Below, piece after piece: positions 1 to 5,528 of a stretch of 6,219 bases of DNA (the stretch's first letter is position 1; each line of letters begins with the position of its first letter). This DNA is from Planctomycetota bacterium (GTDB taxonomy: Bacteria > Planctomycetota > Planctomycetia > Pirellulales > UBA1268): assembly GCA_003669255.1 (NCBI GenBank), contig QWPO01000036.1, positions 1 through 6,219 of the forward strand, written 5' to 3'. The notes under the pieces were generated by a model, which ran no database searches, was not told where the DNA came from, and worked only from the letters and a program-made list of their open reading frames with translations. The position numbers and the translations under genes were made by a program.

Positions 1-340
1 TCTTGCCGTCTTCCTTGAGCGAGCCGTCCATCATCACGCTGGTGAAGCCGTTGTCGATCGCGCTCTGGCAGGTCACCGGCGAGTTGCCATGATCCTGATG
101 CATGGCGATGGGAATGCTCGGATAGAGCTCAGCCGCGGCGAGCATCAGATGCCGGAGGTAGTTGTCCTGGCTGTAGCTGCGGGCGCCCCGCGAGGCCTGC
201 ACGATCACGGGCGAGTCTGTCTCCTTCGCCGCCTCCATGATCGACTGGATCTGCTCCATGTTGTTGACGTTGAACGCAGCGAGTCCGTAGCCGTGTTCGG
301 CGGCGTGGTCGAGCAGGATCCGCATCGGGACGAGGGGCAT
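1..340 (-). CDS. fba: Class II fructose-bisphosphate aldolase, N-terminal part (cut by window edge)
   Basis: Cytoplasmic zinc enzyme that reversibly cleaves fructose 1,6-bisphosphate to dihydroxyacetone phosphate and glyceraldehyde 3-phosphate in glycolysis and gluconeogenesis. The reading frame is open from an ATG at 340 to the window edge, giving 113 residues of a protein usually about 300-350 long. Family marks seen: the N-terminal LAAFNVNNMEQ (residues 20-30), SPVIVQASRGA (43-53), the active-site segment HQDHG (81-85), in which Asp83 matches the catalytic aspartate and His84 a zinc ligand, and SVMMDGS (101-107). The start is supported by GGAG eight bases upstream of the ATG; a second ATG at codon 6 has no better site. 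It is transcribed divergently from the ybaN-like gene. Identification is firm; the subclass cannot be settled without the C-terminal half. Confidence 0.93.
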   Translation of the reverse strand, partial: MPLVPMRILLDHAAEHGYGLAAFNVNNMEQIQSIMEAAKETDSPVIVQASRGARSYSQDNYLRHLMLAAAELYPSIPIAMHQDHGNSPVTCQSAIDNGFTSVMMDGSLKEDGK

Positions 341-370
341 CGCAGGGTCTCCGGAGGCTGGTGGGCGGGG

Positions 371-387
371 GCCGTCGGGCCGACGGC
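371..387. promoter_or_regulatory. Perfect palindrome in the fba/ybaN divergent spacer
   Basis: The arms GCCGTCGG (371-378) and CCGACGGC (380-387) are exact reverse complements around a single base. The site lies 31 bases upstream of the aldolase start and 79 bases upstream of the ybaN-like start, where an operator would be expected to sit. A GC-rich palindrome can also arise by chance in GC-rich DNA. No regulator family is recognised, so a regulatory role is inference only. Confidence 0.4.
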
Positions 388-418
388 GGCGGCGATCATA
401 CGGGAAAAGCAGGCGTGG

Positions 419-454
419 TAGAATCCCGGCACCCGCCTGAGCGAACCCGGGATT
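419..454 (+). promoter_or_regulatory. Possible -10 element plus inverted repeat with T-run ahead of ybaN
   Basis: TAGAAT at 419-424 matches the bacterial -10 consensus at five of six positions, but no good -35 hexamer is seen about 17 bases upstream. It overlaps the left arm of an inverted repeat, AATCCCGG (422-429) with CCGGGATT (447-454), separated by 17 bases and running into a run of Ts ending at 457. If transcription starts upstream of 420, the leader could fold into a terminator-like hairpin just before the ATG at 466. If it starts near 431, the repeat would be a DNA-level site only. Which applies cannot be decided from sequence. Confidence 0.3.
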
Positions 455-465
455 TTTCATTCCCC

Positions 466-891
466 ATGGACGTGCGTCCCGTCACCGACCCCATCCGCGG
501 GTTTCTCTACGTGACCGGCGGCTGGGCCTGCCTGGGCCTGGCGGCCCTGGGTGCCGTGCTGCCGTTCCTGCCGACGACGCCGTTCGTGCTCCTGGCGAGC
601 TGGTGCTTCTACCGAGGCTCGCCGCGGATCCATGCCTGGCTGCATCGCTCGCGAACGTTCGGCCCCACGCTCGACGACTGGCAGCACTACCACGGCATCC
701 GGCGGTCGCTGAAGCACCGGGCGATCGTGATGGTGCTCACCGTCGTGGCGGTGAGCCTGTTCCTCAACAGTCTGACCTGGTGGCTGCGGTGGGCGTTTCT
801 CGCCGCCGTGGCCATCGGGCTCTACGTGATCTGGTCGGTGCCCACGCTCCCCGACGACGCCCCGAAGGCGCCGCGGACGATCAGCGGGTGA
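466..891 (+). CDS. ybaN: YbaN-like inner membrane protein (DUF454 family)
   Basis: A small integral membrane protein of 141 residues; the family's biochemical role is not established. The sequence lines up well with E. coli YbaN, which is about 125 residues. The signature is VLPFLPTTPFVLLASWCF (31-48), followed by SPRIHAWL (52-59) and a downstream DWQHYHGI segment. Hydrophobic segments at about 12-32, 34-49, 84-102 and 106-125 predict three or four membrane helices. The frame remains open upstream to a GTG at 361, but that extension is Gly/Arg-rich and unlike the family, so the ATG at 466 is preferred. No Shine-Dalgarno sequence is obvious in front of it. The 3' end overlaps the convergent DUF4239 gene by 11 bases. 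Confidence 0.9.
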   Translation: MDVRPVTDPIRGFLYVTGGWACLGLAALGAVLPFLPTTPFVLLASWCFYRGSPRIHAWLHRSRTFGPTLDDWQHYHGIRRSLKHRAIVMVLTVVAVSLFLNSLTWWLRWAFLAAVAIGLYVIWSVPTLPDDAPKAPRTISG

Positions 892-1720
892 GCGGCTGAT
901 CGGCCGTGATGGTTGCGGTTCGCGTGGTGGTCTCCCCGGCGTCGAGATCAGCGACGAGGTCCTGCAGATCGACCGGCTTGACGGCGAATTGGCCGATGTA
1001 CGGCCGCGTGTAGGCGAAGAGCACGACGAAGCAGCAACTGATGCCCACCGACACCATGCCCAGCGCCATCCGCCGGGCCCGCCGCGATTCGGCATGGATC
1101 AGCCCCACGCCCAGGAGCGTGAGGATGGCGAGGATGCCCACGATGCCCCAGCGGGCTGGTGGCGGACGCGTGGCCGCGATCCGTAGCCGAGTCTCGCGGG
1201 CCGTGGCGGCCTGCTTGTAGAGGTCGTGGAGTTCGGTCTGCATCGCGCCATCGGGAAGGGCGTGGATCGCCGTGCGCAGTTCGCGGATCGGGGCTGCGGT
1301 CACCCGCGGCGTGAGCAGGTGGGCCAACTGCGGCCACTCGGTGTCCACGGTAAACGCCACAGCGTCACGAAGCGCTGCGTGCAGTCGCGTTGCTTCCGCC
1401 GGCGGGGCATCCTCGATCGACTCGGCCATCTCGCGATAGGCGGCGGCCTCGGTGCGGGCCGACTCCTCGGCGAGGCTGTGCTGCTCCCACACCGGGATCG
1501 CGATGAACGAGATCAACAGCCCGAAGGCGAGGCCGATCTGCGCGGGCACCTCGGCCTCGAACCGCCCGAGTTTTTGTCCGGTCCGGCCGGCGATCCAGGG
1601 CACGAGCCAGCGGTGCACCACATAGGCCAGGGCGCCCCAGTAGGTCAGCAGAAAGAGCACCATCAGCGGCATGGGCAGCGCGAGCAGGTTGTCGAAAAAG
1701 GCGGGCAGTCGCGTGATCAT
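881..1720 (-). CDS. DUF4239 (bestrophin-like domain) membrane protein
   Basis: Predicted inner-membrane protein of 279 residues, close to the usual family length. Function is unknown; the bestrophin-like label used for DUF4239 hints at channel-like architecture but does not prove ion transport. Two membrane helices near the N terminus (about 15-37 and 60-78) are followed by a long soluble helical segment (about 80-188) and two more helices (about 191-209 and 217-237). Family-like features are VWEQ followed by Glu/Ala-rich helix (77-102), FTVDTEWPQLAH (123-134), ETRLRIAATR before the third helix (176-185) and YTRPYIGQFAVKP after the fourth (237-249). The ATG at 1720 has a strong GGAGGAG site five bases upstream. 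It lies downstream of the MFS gene on the same strand, with a 164-base gap. Confidence 0.82.
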   Translation of the reverse strand: MITRLPAFFDNLLALPMPLMVLFLLTYWGALAYVVHRWLVPWIAGRTGQKLGRFEAEVPAQIGLAFGLLISFIAIPVWEQHSLAEESARTEAAAYREMAESIEDAPPAEATRLHAALRDAVAFTVDTEWPQLAHLLTPRVTAAPIRELRTAIHALPDGAMQTELHDLYKQAATARETRLRIAATRPPPARWGIVGILAILTLLGVGLIHAESRRARRMALGMVSVGISCCFVVLFAYTRPYIGQFAVKPVDLQDLVADLDAGETTTRTATITADQPLTR

Positions 1721-1751
1721 CGCACTCCTCCGGAGACGGAACGCACGGGCG

Positions 1752-1771
1752 GGTCGCGGAGGCTAGCGACC
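1752..1771. promoter_or_regulatory. Inverted repeat upstream of the DUF4239 gene
   Basis: GGTCGC (1752-1757) and GCGACC (1766-1771) form a perfect six-base inverted repeat around eight bases. It lies about 30 bases upstream of the DUF4239 start codon. It could be an operator half-site pair or a leader hairpin. The short stem means chance is a real alternative. Confidence 0.25.
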
Positions 1772-1775
1772 GCGA

Positions 1776-1797
1776 AAACCGCCTGAAAGGCCGGTTT
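1776..1797 (-). terminator. Hairpin in the MFS-DUF4239 spacer, possible terminator
   Basis: On the minus strand AAACCG then GCC pairs with GG then CGGTTT around the loop TTTCA, with one unpaired G. The stem is followed by one further T and then TCGCGG, so the U-run is partly inside the stem. It lies about 90-110 bases past the MFS stop and about 55 bases before the DUF4239 start, a plausible place to separate the two transcripts. The stem is short. Confidence 0.35.
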
Positions 1798-1850
1798 GGC
1801 GTGTCGCCTCGCCTTCCCATCCCTCGCCGAACGCGCCGGTCAGCCAAACG

Positions 1851-1870
1851 AAAAAGCGTCGGGGACGACT
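1851..1870 (-). terminator. Weak terminator-like hairpin after the MFS gene
   Basis: About 15 bases past the MFS stop codon the minus strand reads CGTC, CCC, GACG, then C and five Ts (1855-1851). The position and T-run fit a rho-independent terminator. The stem is only four base pairs, so it would be weak alone; the hairpin at 1776-1797 may back it up. Confidence 0.35.
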
Positions 1871-1884
1871 CTTTACACAGACCG

Positions 1885-3366
1885 TCAGTGCTCGAGCGGG
1901 GCGTCGGGCTCGGGGAGCCAGTGCGTGAGGATCACGCCCACGAGGGCATAGGCACCGGCCACGGCGGCGCCCGCCAGGGCGATGCGCACCGGATCGGGAG
2001 GCGTGGCGGCTGAGAACGTCAGCGTGAGCCACGCCGCGGCCGTGCCCAGCACACGGCCACCGATGTTGGCGGCAAAGCTCTCGCCGGTACCCCGCAGGTG
2101 CGTGGGGAACACGAGCGGAATGTAGTTGCCCCAGAAGCTGAACTGGGCCACCGTGAGCAGGCCTGCCGTGAAGATGCCGATCTTGATGAGGGGCATCGAT
2201 CCCGCGTTGCCGAGTTGCGTGGAGATCCACCAGAAGAGGGCCGGCACGACGACGAGCGCCGGCCACTGGAATCGCCGCAGCAGCGCCCGGCGGCTGACGA
2301 TTCGCACCGCGGCCAACGCCAAGAGTACGCGGCCCACGAGCCCGCCGATCTCCTGCCAGATCGTGACGGTGGCCACGGCCTCGTCGGTGGCGTTGCTCGC
2401 GATCGCCTTGAGCCGGCCGGCCGGCGGCGCCGGCTTGCCCGCCTTCTCCGCTGCGGCGACGGCCTCGTCCTGCGCCGCTTTCGCAGTAGCTAAGATCGCT
2501 GCATGGCCCTTGGGACCACCGAGGATCTGCGGAAGTTGCTGGATCGCGCCGAAGGCGATGCCGTAGCTCGCTGCAAACACAAGCGTGGTCACCACCGTCG
2601 TGCGGACGAGGCCGGGGCTGAAGAGCTCGCGGATGCTCGGCCGCCGGAGTGTGCCGGCCTGCTTCTTCTCCGCCCACACCGGGCTCTCCGGGAGGAACGG
2701 CCGGATCAGGATCAACGGCAGCGCGGGGATCACGCCCGAGATCAGCGTGTACCGCCAGGCCTCGTGGCCCCCCTGGATCGCCGGCAGCGTGTCAGCGTAC
2801 CGAGCCGCGAGCACGTTGGCCGCGCCCACGAGTAGGCCGCCGAGCGACGAAAATGCCTGCGTCCAGCCGAGCACCCGCTCCCGCTGCTCGCGGTCGGGAA
2901 AGAGCTCGGCCAGCCAGGCCACCGCCGCCACAAACTCCACGCACACGCCGATGAACACGAGGCAGCGGAAGAAGAGCAGCATCGGCAGCGACGTGGCGAA
3001 GCCCGCGGCGAGGGCTGAAAAGGCGTAGAGCAGGATGCTGTACGTGAGCACGCGGCGCCGGCCCAAAAGGTCGGTCAGGTAGCCGCCGATCAGGCCGAAG
3101 ATGCCGCCGGCGATTGCCGGCACGAAGAACAGCGCCCGGGCCCACTTCGTGTATTCGGGCGAGCCCGGCACCAGGAGCGGCGTGCCCTCGGGCGTCATGC
3201 CGCCCAGCGCCGCCAGCGCCGGCTTGATCACCAGCGGCAGCATCAGGAGTTCGTAGATGTCGAACGCGAAGCCGATCGCCGCGATCGCGCAGACAAACCA
3301 GGCCGTTAGAGTGAGCCGGCCCGACGACATCATGCCCGACGCGGAATCACCCGATGCGGCTGCCAT
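1885..3366 (-). CDS. MFS transporter, substrate unknown
   Basis: A secondary transporter of the major facilitator superfamily in the inner membrane, 493 residues with about twelve predicted helices. Seen: the first helix ending in GFAFDIYELLMLPLV (32-46); motif A in the helix 2-3 loop, GGYLTDLLGRRR (94-105); AELFPDREQRERVLGW (153-168) in the helix 4-5 region; LPESPVWAEKK after helix 6 (225-235); and FPTHLRGTGESFAANIGGR (420-438) before helix 11. These marks suit the sugar-porter or aromatic-acid/H+ symporter branches, but the substrate cannot be read from them. An Ala/Lys-rich stretch (about 285-335) separates helices 7 and 8 and should face outside. The ATG at 3366 has GAGGAG six bases upstream. 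A strong hairpin lies close upstream. Confidence 0.9.
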   Translation of the reverse strand: MAAASGDSASGMMSSGRLTLTAWFVCAIAAIGFAFDIYELLMLPLVIKPALAALGGMTPEGTPLLVPGSPEYTKWARALFFVPAIAGGIFGLIGGYLTDLLGRRRVLTYSILLYAFSALAAGFATSLPMLLFFRCLVFIGVCVEFVAAVAWLAELFPDREQRERVLGWTQAFSSLGGLLVGAANVLAARYADTLPAIQGGHEAWRYTLISGVIPALPLILIRPFLPESPVWAEKKQAGTLRRPSIRELFSPGLVRTTVVTTLVFAASYGIAFGAIQQLPQILGGPKGHAAILATAKAAQDEAVAAAEKAGKPAPPAGRLKAIASNATDEAVATVTIWQEIGGLVGRVLLALAAVRIVSRRALLRRFQWPALVVVPALFWWISTQLGNAGSMPLIKIGIFTAGLLTVAQFSFWGNYIPLVFPTHLRGTGESFAANIGGRVLGTAAAWLTLTFSAATPPDPVRIALAGAAVAGAYALVGVILTHWLPEPDAPLEH

Positions 3367-3393
3367 GTGCGGCTCCTCGAACGTGGTCCCCGG

Positions 3394-3435
3394 AAAACGA
3401 CGATGCCGGTGAGGCGAGAAAGCCTACCGGCATCG
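3394..3435 (-). terminator. Strong rho-independent-type hairpin between lipoprotein and MFS genes
   Basis: On the minus strand CGATGCCGGTAGGC (3435-3422) pairs with GCCTCACCGGCATCG (3415-3401) around a six-base loop, with a single bulged base. TCG and four Ts follow (3397-3394). It is the strongest stem in the window and about 55 bases past the lipoprotein stop. It also ends only 28 bases before the MFS ATG, leaving almost no room for an MFS promoter after it. It may therefore lie in the MFS leader and act as an attenuator. Confidence 0.65.
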
Positions 3436-3457
3436 GGGTCAAAGCCCAACGAGGTGA

Positions 3458-3472
3458 GCCGCAGGGTGCGGC
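3458..3472. repeat. Small perfect inverted repeat next to palindromic repeat R1
   Basis: GCCGCA (3458-3463) and TGCGGC (3467-3472) are exact reverse complements around three bases. The right arm shares its last two bases with the left arm of palindromic repeat R1. With R1 and the 3394-3435 hairpin this makes three stem-loops in a row in the lipoprotein-MFS spacer. Confidence 0.45.
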
Positions 3473-3491
3473 ACAGGTTGAAAACCTGTGC
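3471..3491. repeat. Palindromic repeat R1 (CAGGTTGRAARCCTG family)
   Basis: Perfect inverted repeat: arms GCACAGGTT (3471-3479) and AACCTGTGC (3483-3491) around GAA, followed by TAC. It has the same core and orientation as R2-R4 near 4120-4209. Its conserved CTAC tail contains, on the minus strand, the TAG stop codon of the lipoprotein gene (3491-3493). Confidence 0.8.
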
Positions 3492-3955
3492 TACTGCGGG
3501 CCGATCGACGGCGGGCACTTCGCAAGGAAGTCGCGCGGCCCTCGGGTCGTGTAGTAGGGATACGCGACGGCGCCGGTCGGCGGACCGGGCGGCTGCGTGG
3601 AACCGTAGTTGCTGCCGGCAAGCGCCGCCTTCTCCTCGGGCGTAAGGTGGTGCTTGGCGAGACCGCCGTAGCGGCCAACATGCCGCGGATGACAGGCACC
3701 GCCTTCGCACTCCTGGCAGTCGCCGCCCGGCTGGCAGTTGCCGGTGGGGCAGCCTTCGGGACCACACTGGCCATCCTGGCACTGCCCCTCTTGGCACATG
3801 CCGTCCTGGCACTGGCCGCCAACGCTGGAGGCGTGATGGCCGTGAGGGCCGTCGGTGTTGAGGAGGAAGAGCCGATCGATGATTGAGCAGCCGCTCGACG
3901 TGGCAAGCACGGCGGTCACGACGACGAGGCCGAGGGTACGCGAGAGCGTTTTCAT
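3491..3955 (-). CDS. Small Cys-rich putative lipoprotein with CxxGx repeats
   Basis: A 154-residue predicted secreted lipoprotein of unknown function. Residues 1-23 form a signal peptide: Lys/Arg near the start, a hydrophobic core LGLVVVTAVLA, then SSGC with Cys23 as the likely lipidated residue. The lipobox is relaxed, since Ser rather than Leu occupies -3. Residues 49-88 hold nine cysteines (49, 54, 59, 64, 69, 74, 80, 83, 88); the first five gaps are exactly five residues, giving CxxGx repeats. Histidines flank this block. The C terminus, YPYYTTRGPRDFLAKCPPSIGPQ split around residue 145, resembles a tail I recall from other planctomycete lipoproteins. The frame extends upstream to 4012, but the ATG at 3955 starts the signal peptide directly. 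No strong ribosome site is seen. Metal binding or disulfide bonding is possible but unproven. Confidence 0.8.
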   Translation of the reverse strand: MKTLSRTLGLVVVTAVLATSSGCSIIDRLFLLNTDGPHGHHASSVGGQCQDGMCQEGQCQDGQCGPEGCPTGNCQPGGDCQECEGGACHPRHVGRYGGLAKHHLTPEEKAALAGSNYGSTQPPGPPTGAVAYPYYTTRGPRDFLAKCPPSIGPQ

Positions 3956-3985
3956 GGCGGGATTCCCGATGGGCGAACGCTCCGC

Positions 3986-4002
3986 GCGGGCACTCCGCCC
4001 GC
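3986..4002. promoter_or_regulatory. Inverted repeat in the leader of the lipoprotein gene
   Basis: GCGGGC (3986-3991) and GCCCGC (3997-4002) form a perfect six-base stem around ACTCC, about 30 bases upstream of the lipoprotein ATG. It could be a leader hairpin or an operator. The rest of the 258-base spacer from 3956 to 4213 holds a ten-base palindrome CCGGCGCCGG at 4044-4053 and the three repeats near its fabF end. No convincing promoter was found. Confidence 0.3.
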
Positions 4003-4119
4003 AGCCGATCATCCGCGTGTCACCGGTGGTATCGGTCGTGCCGCCGGCGCCGGTTGAGAAAACCCTGCGGGCGCGAAGATGGGCAAGGTTGGGGCACCGT
4101 GGCGCGAGCCCGTCAGTTG

Positions 4120-4146
4120 GTGAAACAGGTTGGAAACCTGCTTCAC
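4120..4146. repeat. Palindromic repeat R2
   Basis: Arms GTGAAACAGGTT (4120-4131) and AACCTGCTTCAC (4135-4146) around GGA, with one mismatched pair in 12. It has the longest stem of the family and lies farthest from the fabF stop codon of the three copies downstream of that gene. Confidence 0.75.
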
Positions 4147-4158
4147 GAGGCGGAGACT

Positions 4159-4179
4159 GAACAGGTTGGAAACCTGTTC
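4159..4179. repeat. Palindromic repeat R3
   Basis: Perfect nine-base arms GAACAGGTT (4159-4167) and AACCTGTTC (4171-4179) around GGA, followed by TAC as in R1. Its centre is 36 bases from that of R2. Same core and loop orientation as the other copies. Confidence 0.78.
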
Positions 4180-4190
4180 TACGGAGTTGC

Positions 4191-4209
4191 CACAGGTTGA
4201 AAGCCTGTG
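4191..4209. repeat. Palindromic repeat R4, just downstream of fabF
   Basis: Arms CACAGGTT (4191-4198) and AGCCTGTG (4202-4209) around GAA, with one mismatch in eight. It begins five bases past the fabF stop codon on the transcribed strand, so R4, R3 and R2 would be consecutive hairpins in the fabF 3' untranslated region. There is no U-run, so these are not classical terminators. Confidence 0.75.
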
Positions 4210-4213
4210 CTCC

Positions 4214-5509
4214 CTACCCGCGGAAGCGGCCGGCAATCAGCGAGATGTTCTGGCCGCCGAAGCCGAACGAGTTGGAGAGGGCCTGATCCACCCTGCCCTC
4301 ACGCACCTTGTTGGGCACGTAGTCGAGGTCGCAGTTTGGATCGGGTGTCTCGTAGTTGATCGTCGGCGGCAGCAGGCCGTCGCGGATCGACAGCAGGCAG
4401 ACGATCAGTTCCGTCGCGCCCGCGGCCGCAATCAGGTGGCCCATCATGCTCTTGGTGCTCGACACCGGGATCTTGTAGGCCCCTTCGCCAAACACCTTCT
4501 TGATGGCAAGCGTCTCGACCTTGTCGTTGACGTCGGTGCTCGTGCCGTGGGCATTGATGTAGTGGATGTCGTTCACGCCAAGCCCGGCATCCTGCAGGGC
4601 CATCGTGATGCAGGCAGCCGCCCCGCGGCCCTCGGGATGGGTGTCGGTGATCCGGTAGGCGTCGGCGGTGGAGCCGTAGCCGAGGATCTCGCCGTGGATC
4701 TTCGCGCCCCGGCGTTTTGCATGCTCGAGTTCCTCGAGCACCACCATCGCAGCCCCCTCGCCGAGCACGAAGCCGTCGCGGTCGTTGTCGAACGGCCGGC
4801 TGGCACGGTGCGGCTCATCGTTTCGCGTGGAGAGGGCCGTCAGCAGGTTGAAGCCCGTGACGCCGAACGGGTGGATCATGCTGTGCGTGCCGCCCGAGAG
4901 CATCACGTCGGCCTCGCCGCGGCGCACGATCTCGCAGGCCTCACCGATCGCCTGGCTGGAGGCCGCGCAGGCCGTGAGGCAGTTGAGGTTCGGCCCCTGG
5001 GCGTTGAACAGGCCCGCGAGGTGGCCGGCGGGCATGTTCGGCTCCTGCTCCACCTCGGAGAGCGGATGCAGCGTCTCCAGGCCGAGCTTCGTGAACTTCG
5101 CCACGTCGAGGGTGTCGCCCTCGATCGAAGCCATCATCATCCGCGTAAAGGCGTCGAAGTCCTGCTGGCCCTCGCCGCTGCCCAGGTAGATCCCGAGCCG
5201 CGTGGGATCGGCGGGCAGCCCATCCGGCAGCCCGGCGTCGCGCATCGCCTGCAGCGCCGCGCCGGCTGCGAATCGCGTGTGCCGGCCGCAGAACTCCCAC
5301 GCCTTCGGATCCTGGCCCTCGGCGGCGATCTCCCAGCCCCTCACCTCGGCGGCAATCTTCGTCGGAAACTTCGAGGCGTCGAAGATCGTGGTCCGCCCGA
5401 CGCCGGAGGCGCCGGCGACGAGGTTCTTCCAGAGCTGCTCCACGTTCACGCCCAGAGGCGTGATGCAGCCGATGCCCGTGATCACCACCCGTCGCCTGCC
5501 GCTGGACAT
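4214..5509 (-). CDS. fabF: 3-oxoacyl-ACP synthase II (beta-ketoacyl-ACP synthase)
   Basis: Cytoplasmic thiolase-fold enzyme of type II fatty-acid synthesis that condenses acyl-ACP with malonyl-ACP, releasing CO2. It is 431 residues, against about 413 for E. coli FabF. Seen: VVITGIGCITPLG (8-20); the nucleophile Cys181 in LTACAASS; VLGEGAAMVVLEE (248-260); His321 in NAHGTSTDVND; Lys353 and His358 in STKSMMGHL; and NSFGFGGQN (413-421), where Gln replaces the usual Thr. The stretch between GSGEGQ (110-115) and Cys181 is about 14 residues longer than in E. coli. The ATG at 5509 has GGAGG six bases upstream; an in-frame extension to 5575 would run back across the 19-base gap into fabZ and adds only basic residues. 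Likely in one transcript with fabZ. A paralogue for a special lipid is possible. Confidence 0.94.
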   Translation of the reverse strand: MSSGRRRVVITGIGCITPLGVNVEQLWKNLVAGASGVGRTTIFDASKFPTKIAAEVRGWEIAAEGQDPKAWEFCGRHTRFAAGAALQAMRDAGLPDGLPADPTRLGIYLGSGEGQQDFDAFTRMMMASIEGDTLDVAKFTKLGLETLHPLSEVEQEPNMPAGHLAGLFNAQGPNLNCLTACAASSQAIGEACEIVRRGEADVMLSGGTHSMIHPFGVTGFNLLTALSTRNDEPHRASRPFDNDRDGFVLGEGAAMVVLEELEHAKRRGAKIHGEILGYGSTADAYRITDTHPEGRGAAACITMALQDAGLGVNDIHYINAHGTSTDVNDKVETLAIKKVFGEGAYKIPVSSTKSMMGHLIAAAGATELIVCLLSIRDGLLPPTINYETPDPNCDLDYVPNKVREGRVDQALSNSFGFGGQNISLIAGRFRG

Positions 5510-5528
5510 CGCCCGCCTCCGCGTCGTC

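Noticed and set aside
361..465. GTG-initiated 35-residue N-terminal extension of the ybaN-like protein
   Set aside because: The extra residues are Gly/Arg-rich, do not resemble a signal or family sequence, and would run through the promoter region; the ATG at 466 fits the family length.
457..1095. Minus-strand open frame of 212 codons antisense to the ybaN-like gene
   Set aside because: It is antisense to a recognised family protein and overlaps the DUF4239 gene in another frame; no domain or start signal.
1763..2677. Minus-strand open frame of 304 codons overlapping the MFS gene in another frame
   Set aside because: Composition is Arg/Gly/Ala-rich and low complexity; the MFS frame at 1885-3366 has clear membrane helices and motifs, so this is an out-of-frame shadow.
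3956..4012. Upstream in-frame ATG at 4012 for the lipoprotein
   Set aside because: It would add 19 residues with several charged groups before the signal peptide and block normal lipoprotein export; the ATG at 3955 begins a standard signal sequence.
4120..4209. Possible CRISPR array
   Set aside because: The units are self-complementary, vary in their arms, and are separated by only about 11-12 bases, far shorter than CRISPR spacers. No cas gene is present.
4009..4236. Minus-strand open frame of 75 codons across the repeats and the fabF end
   Set aside because: Its only pattern (QVSNLF repeated) is the translation of the palindromic repeats, and it overlaps the fabF stop. No ribosome site or family supports it.
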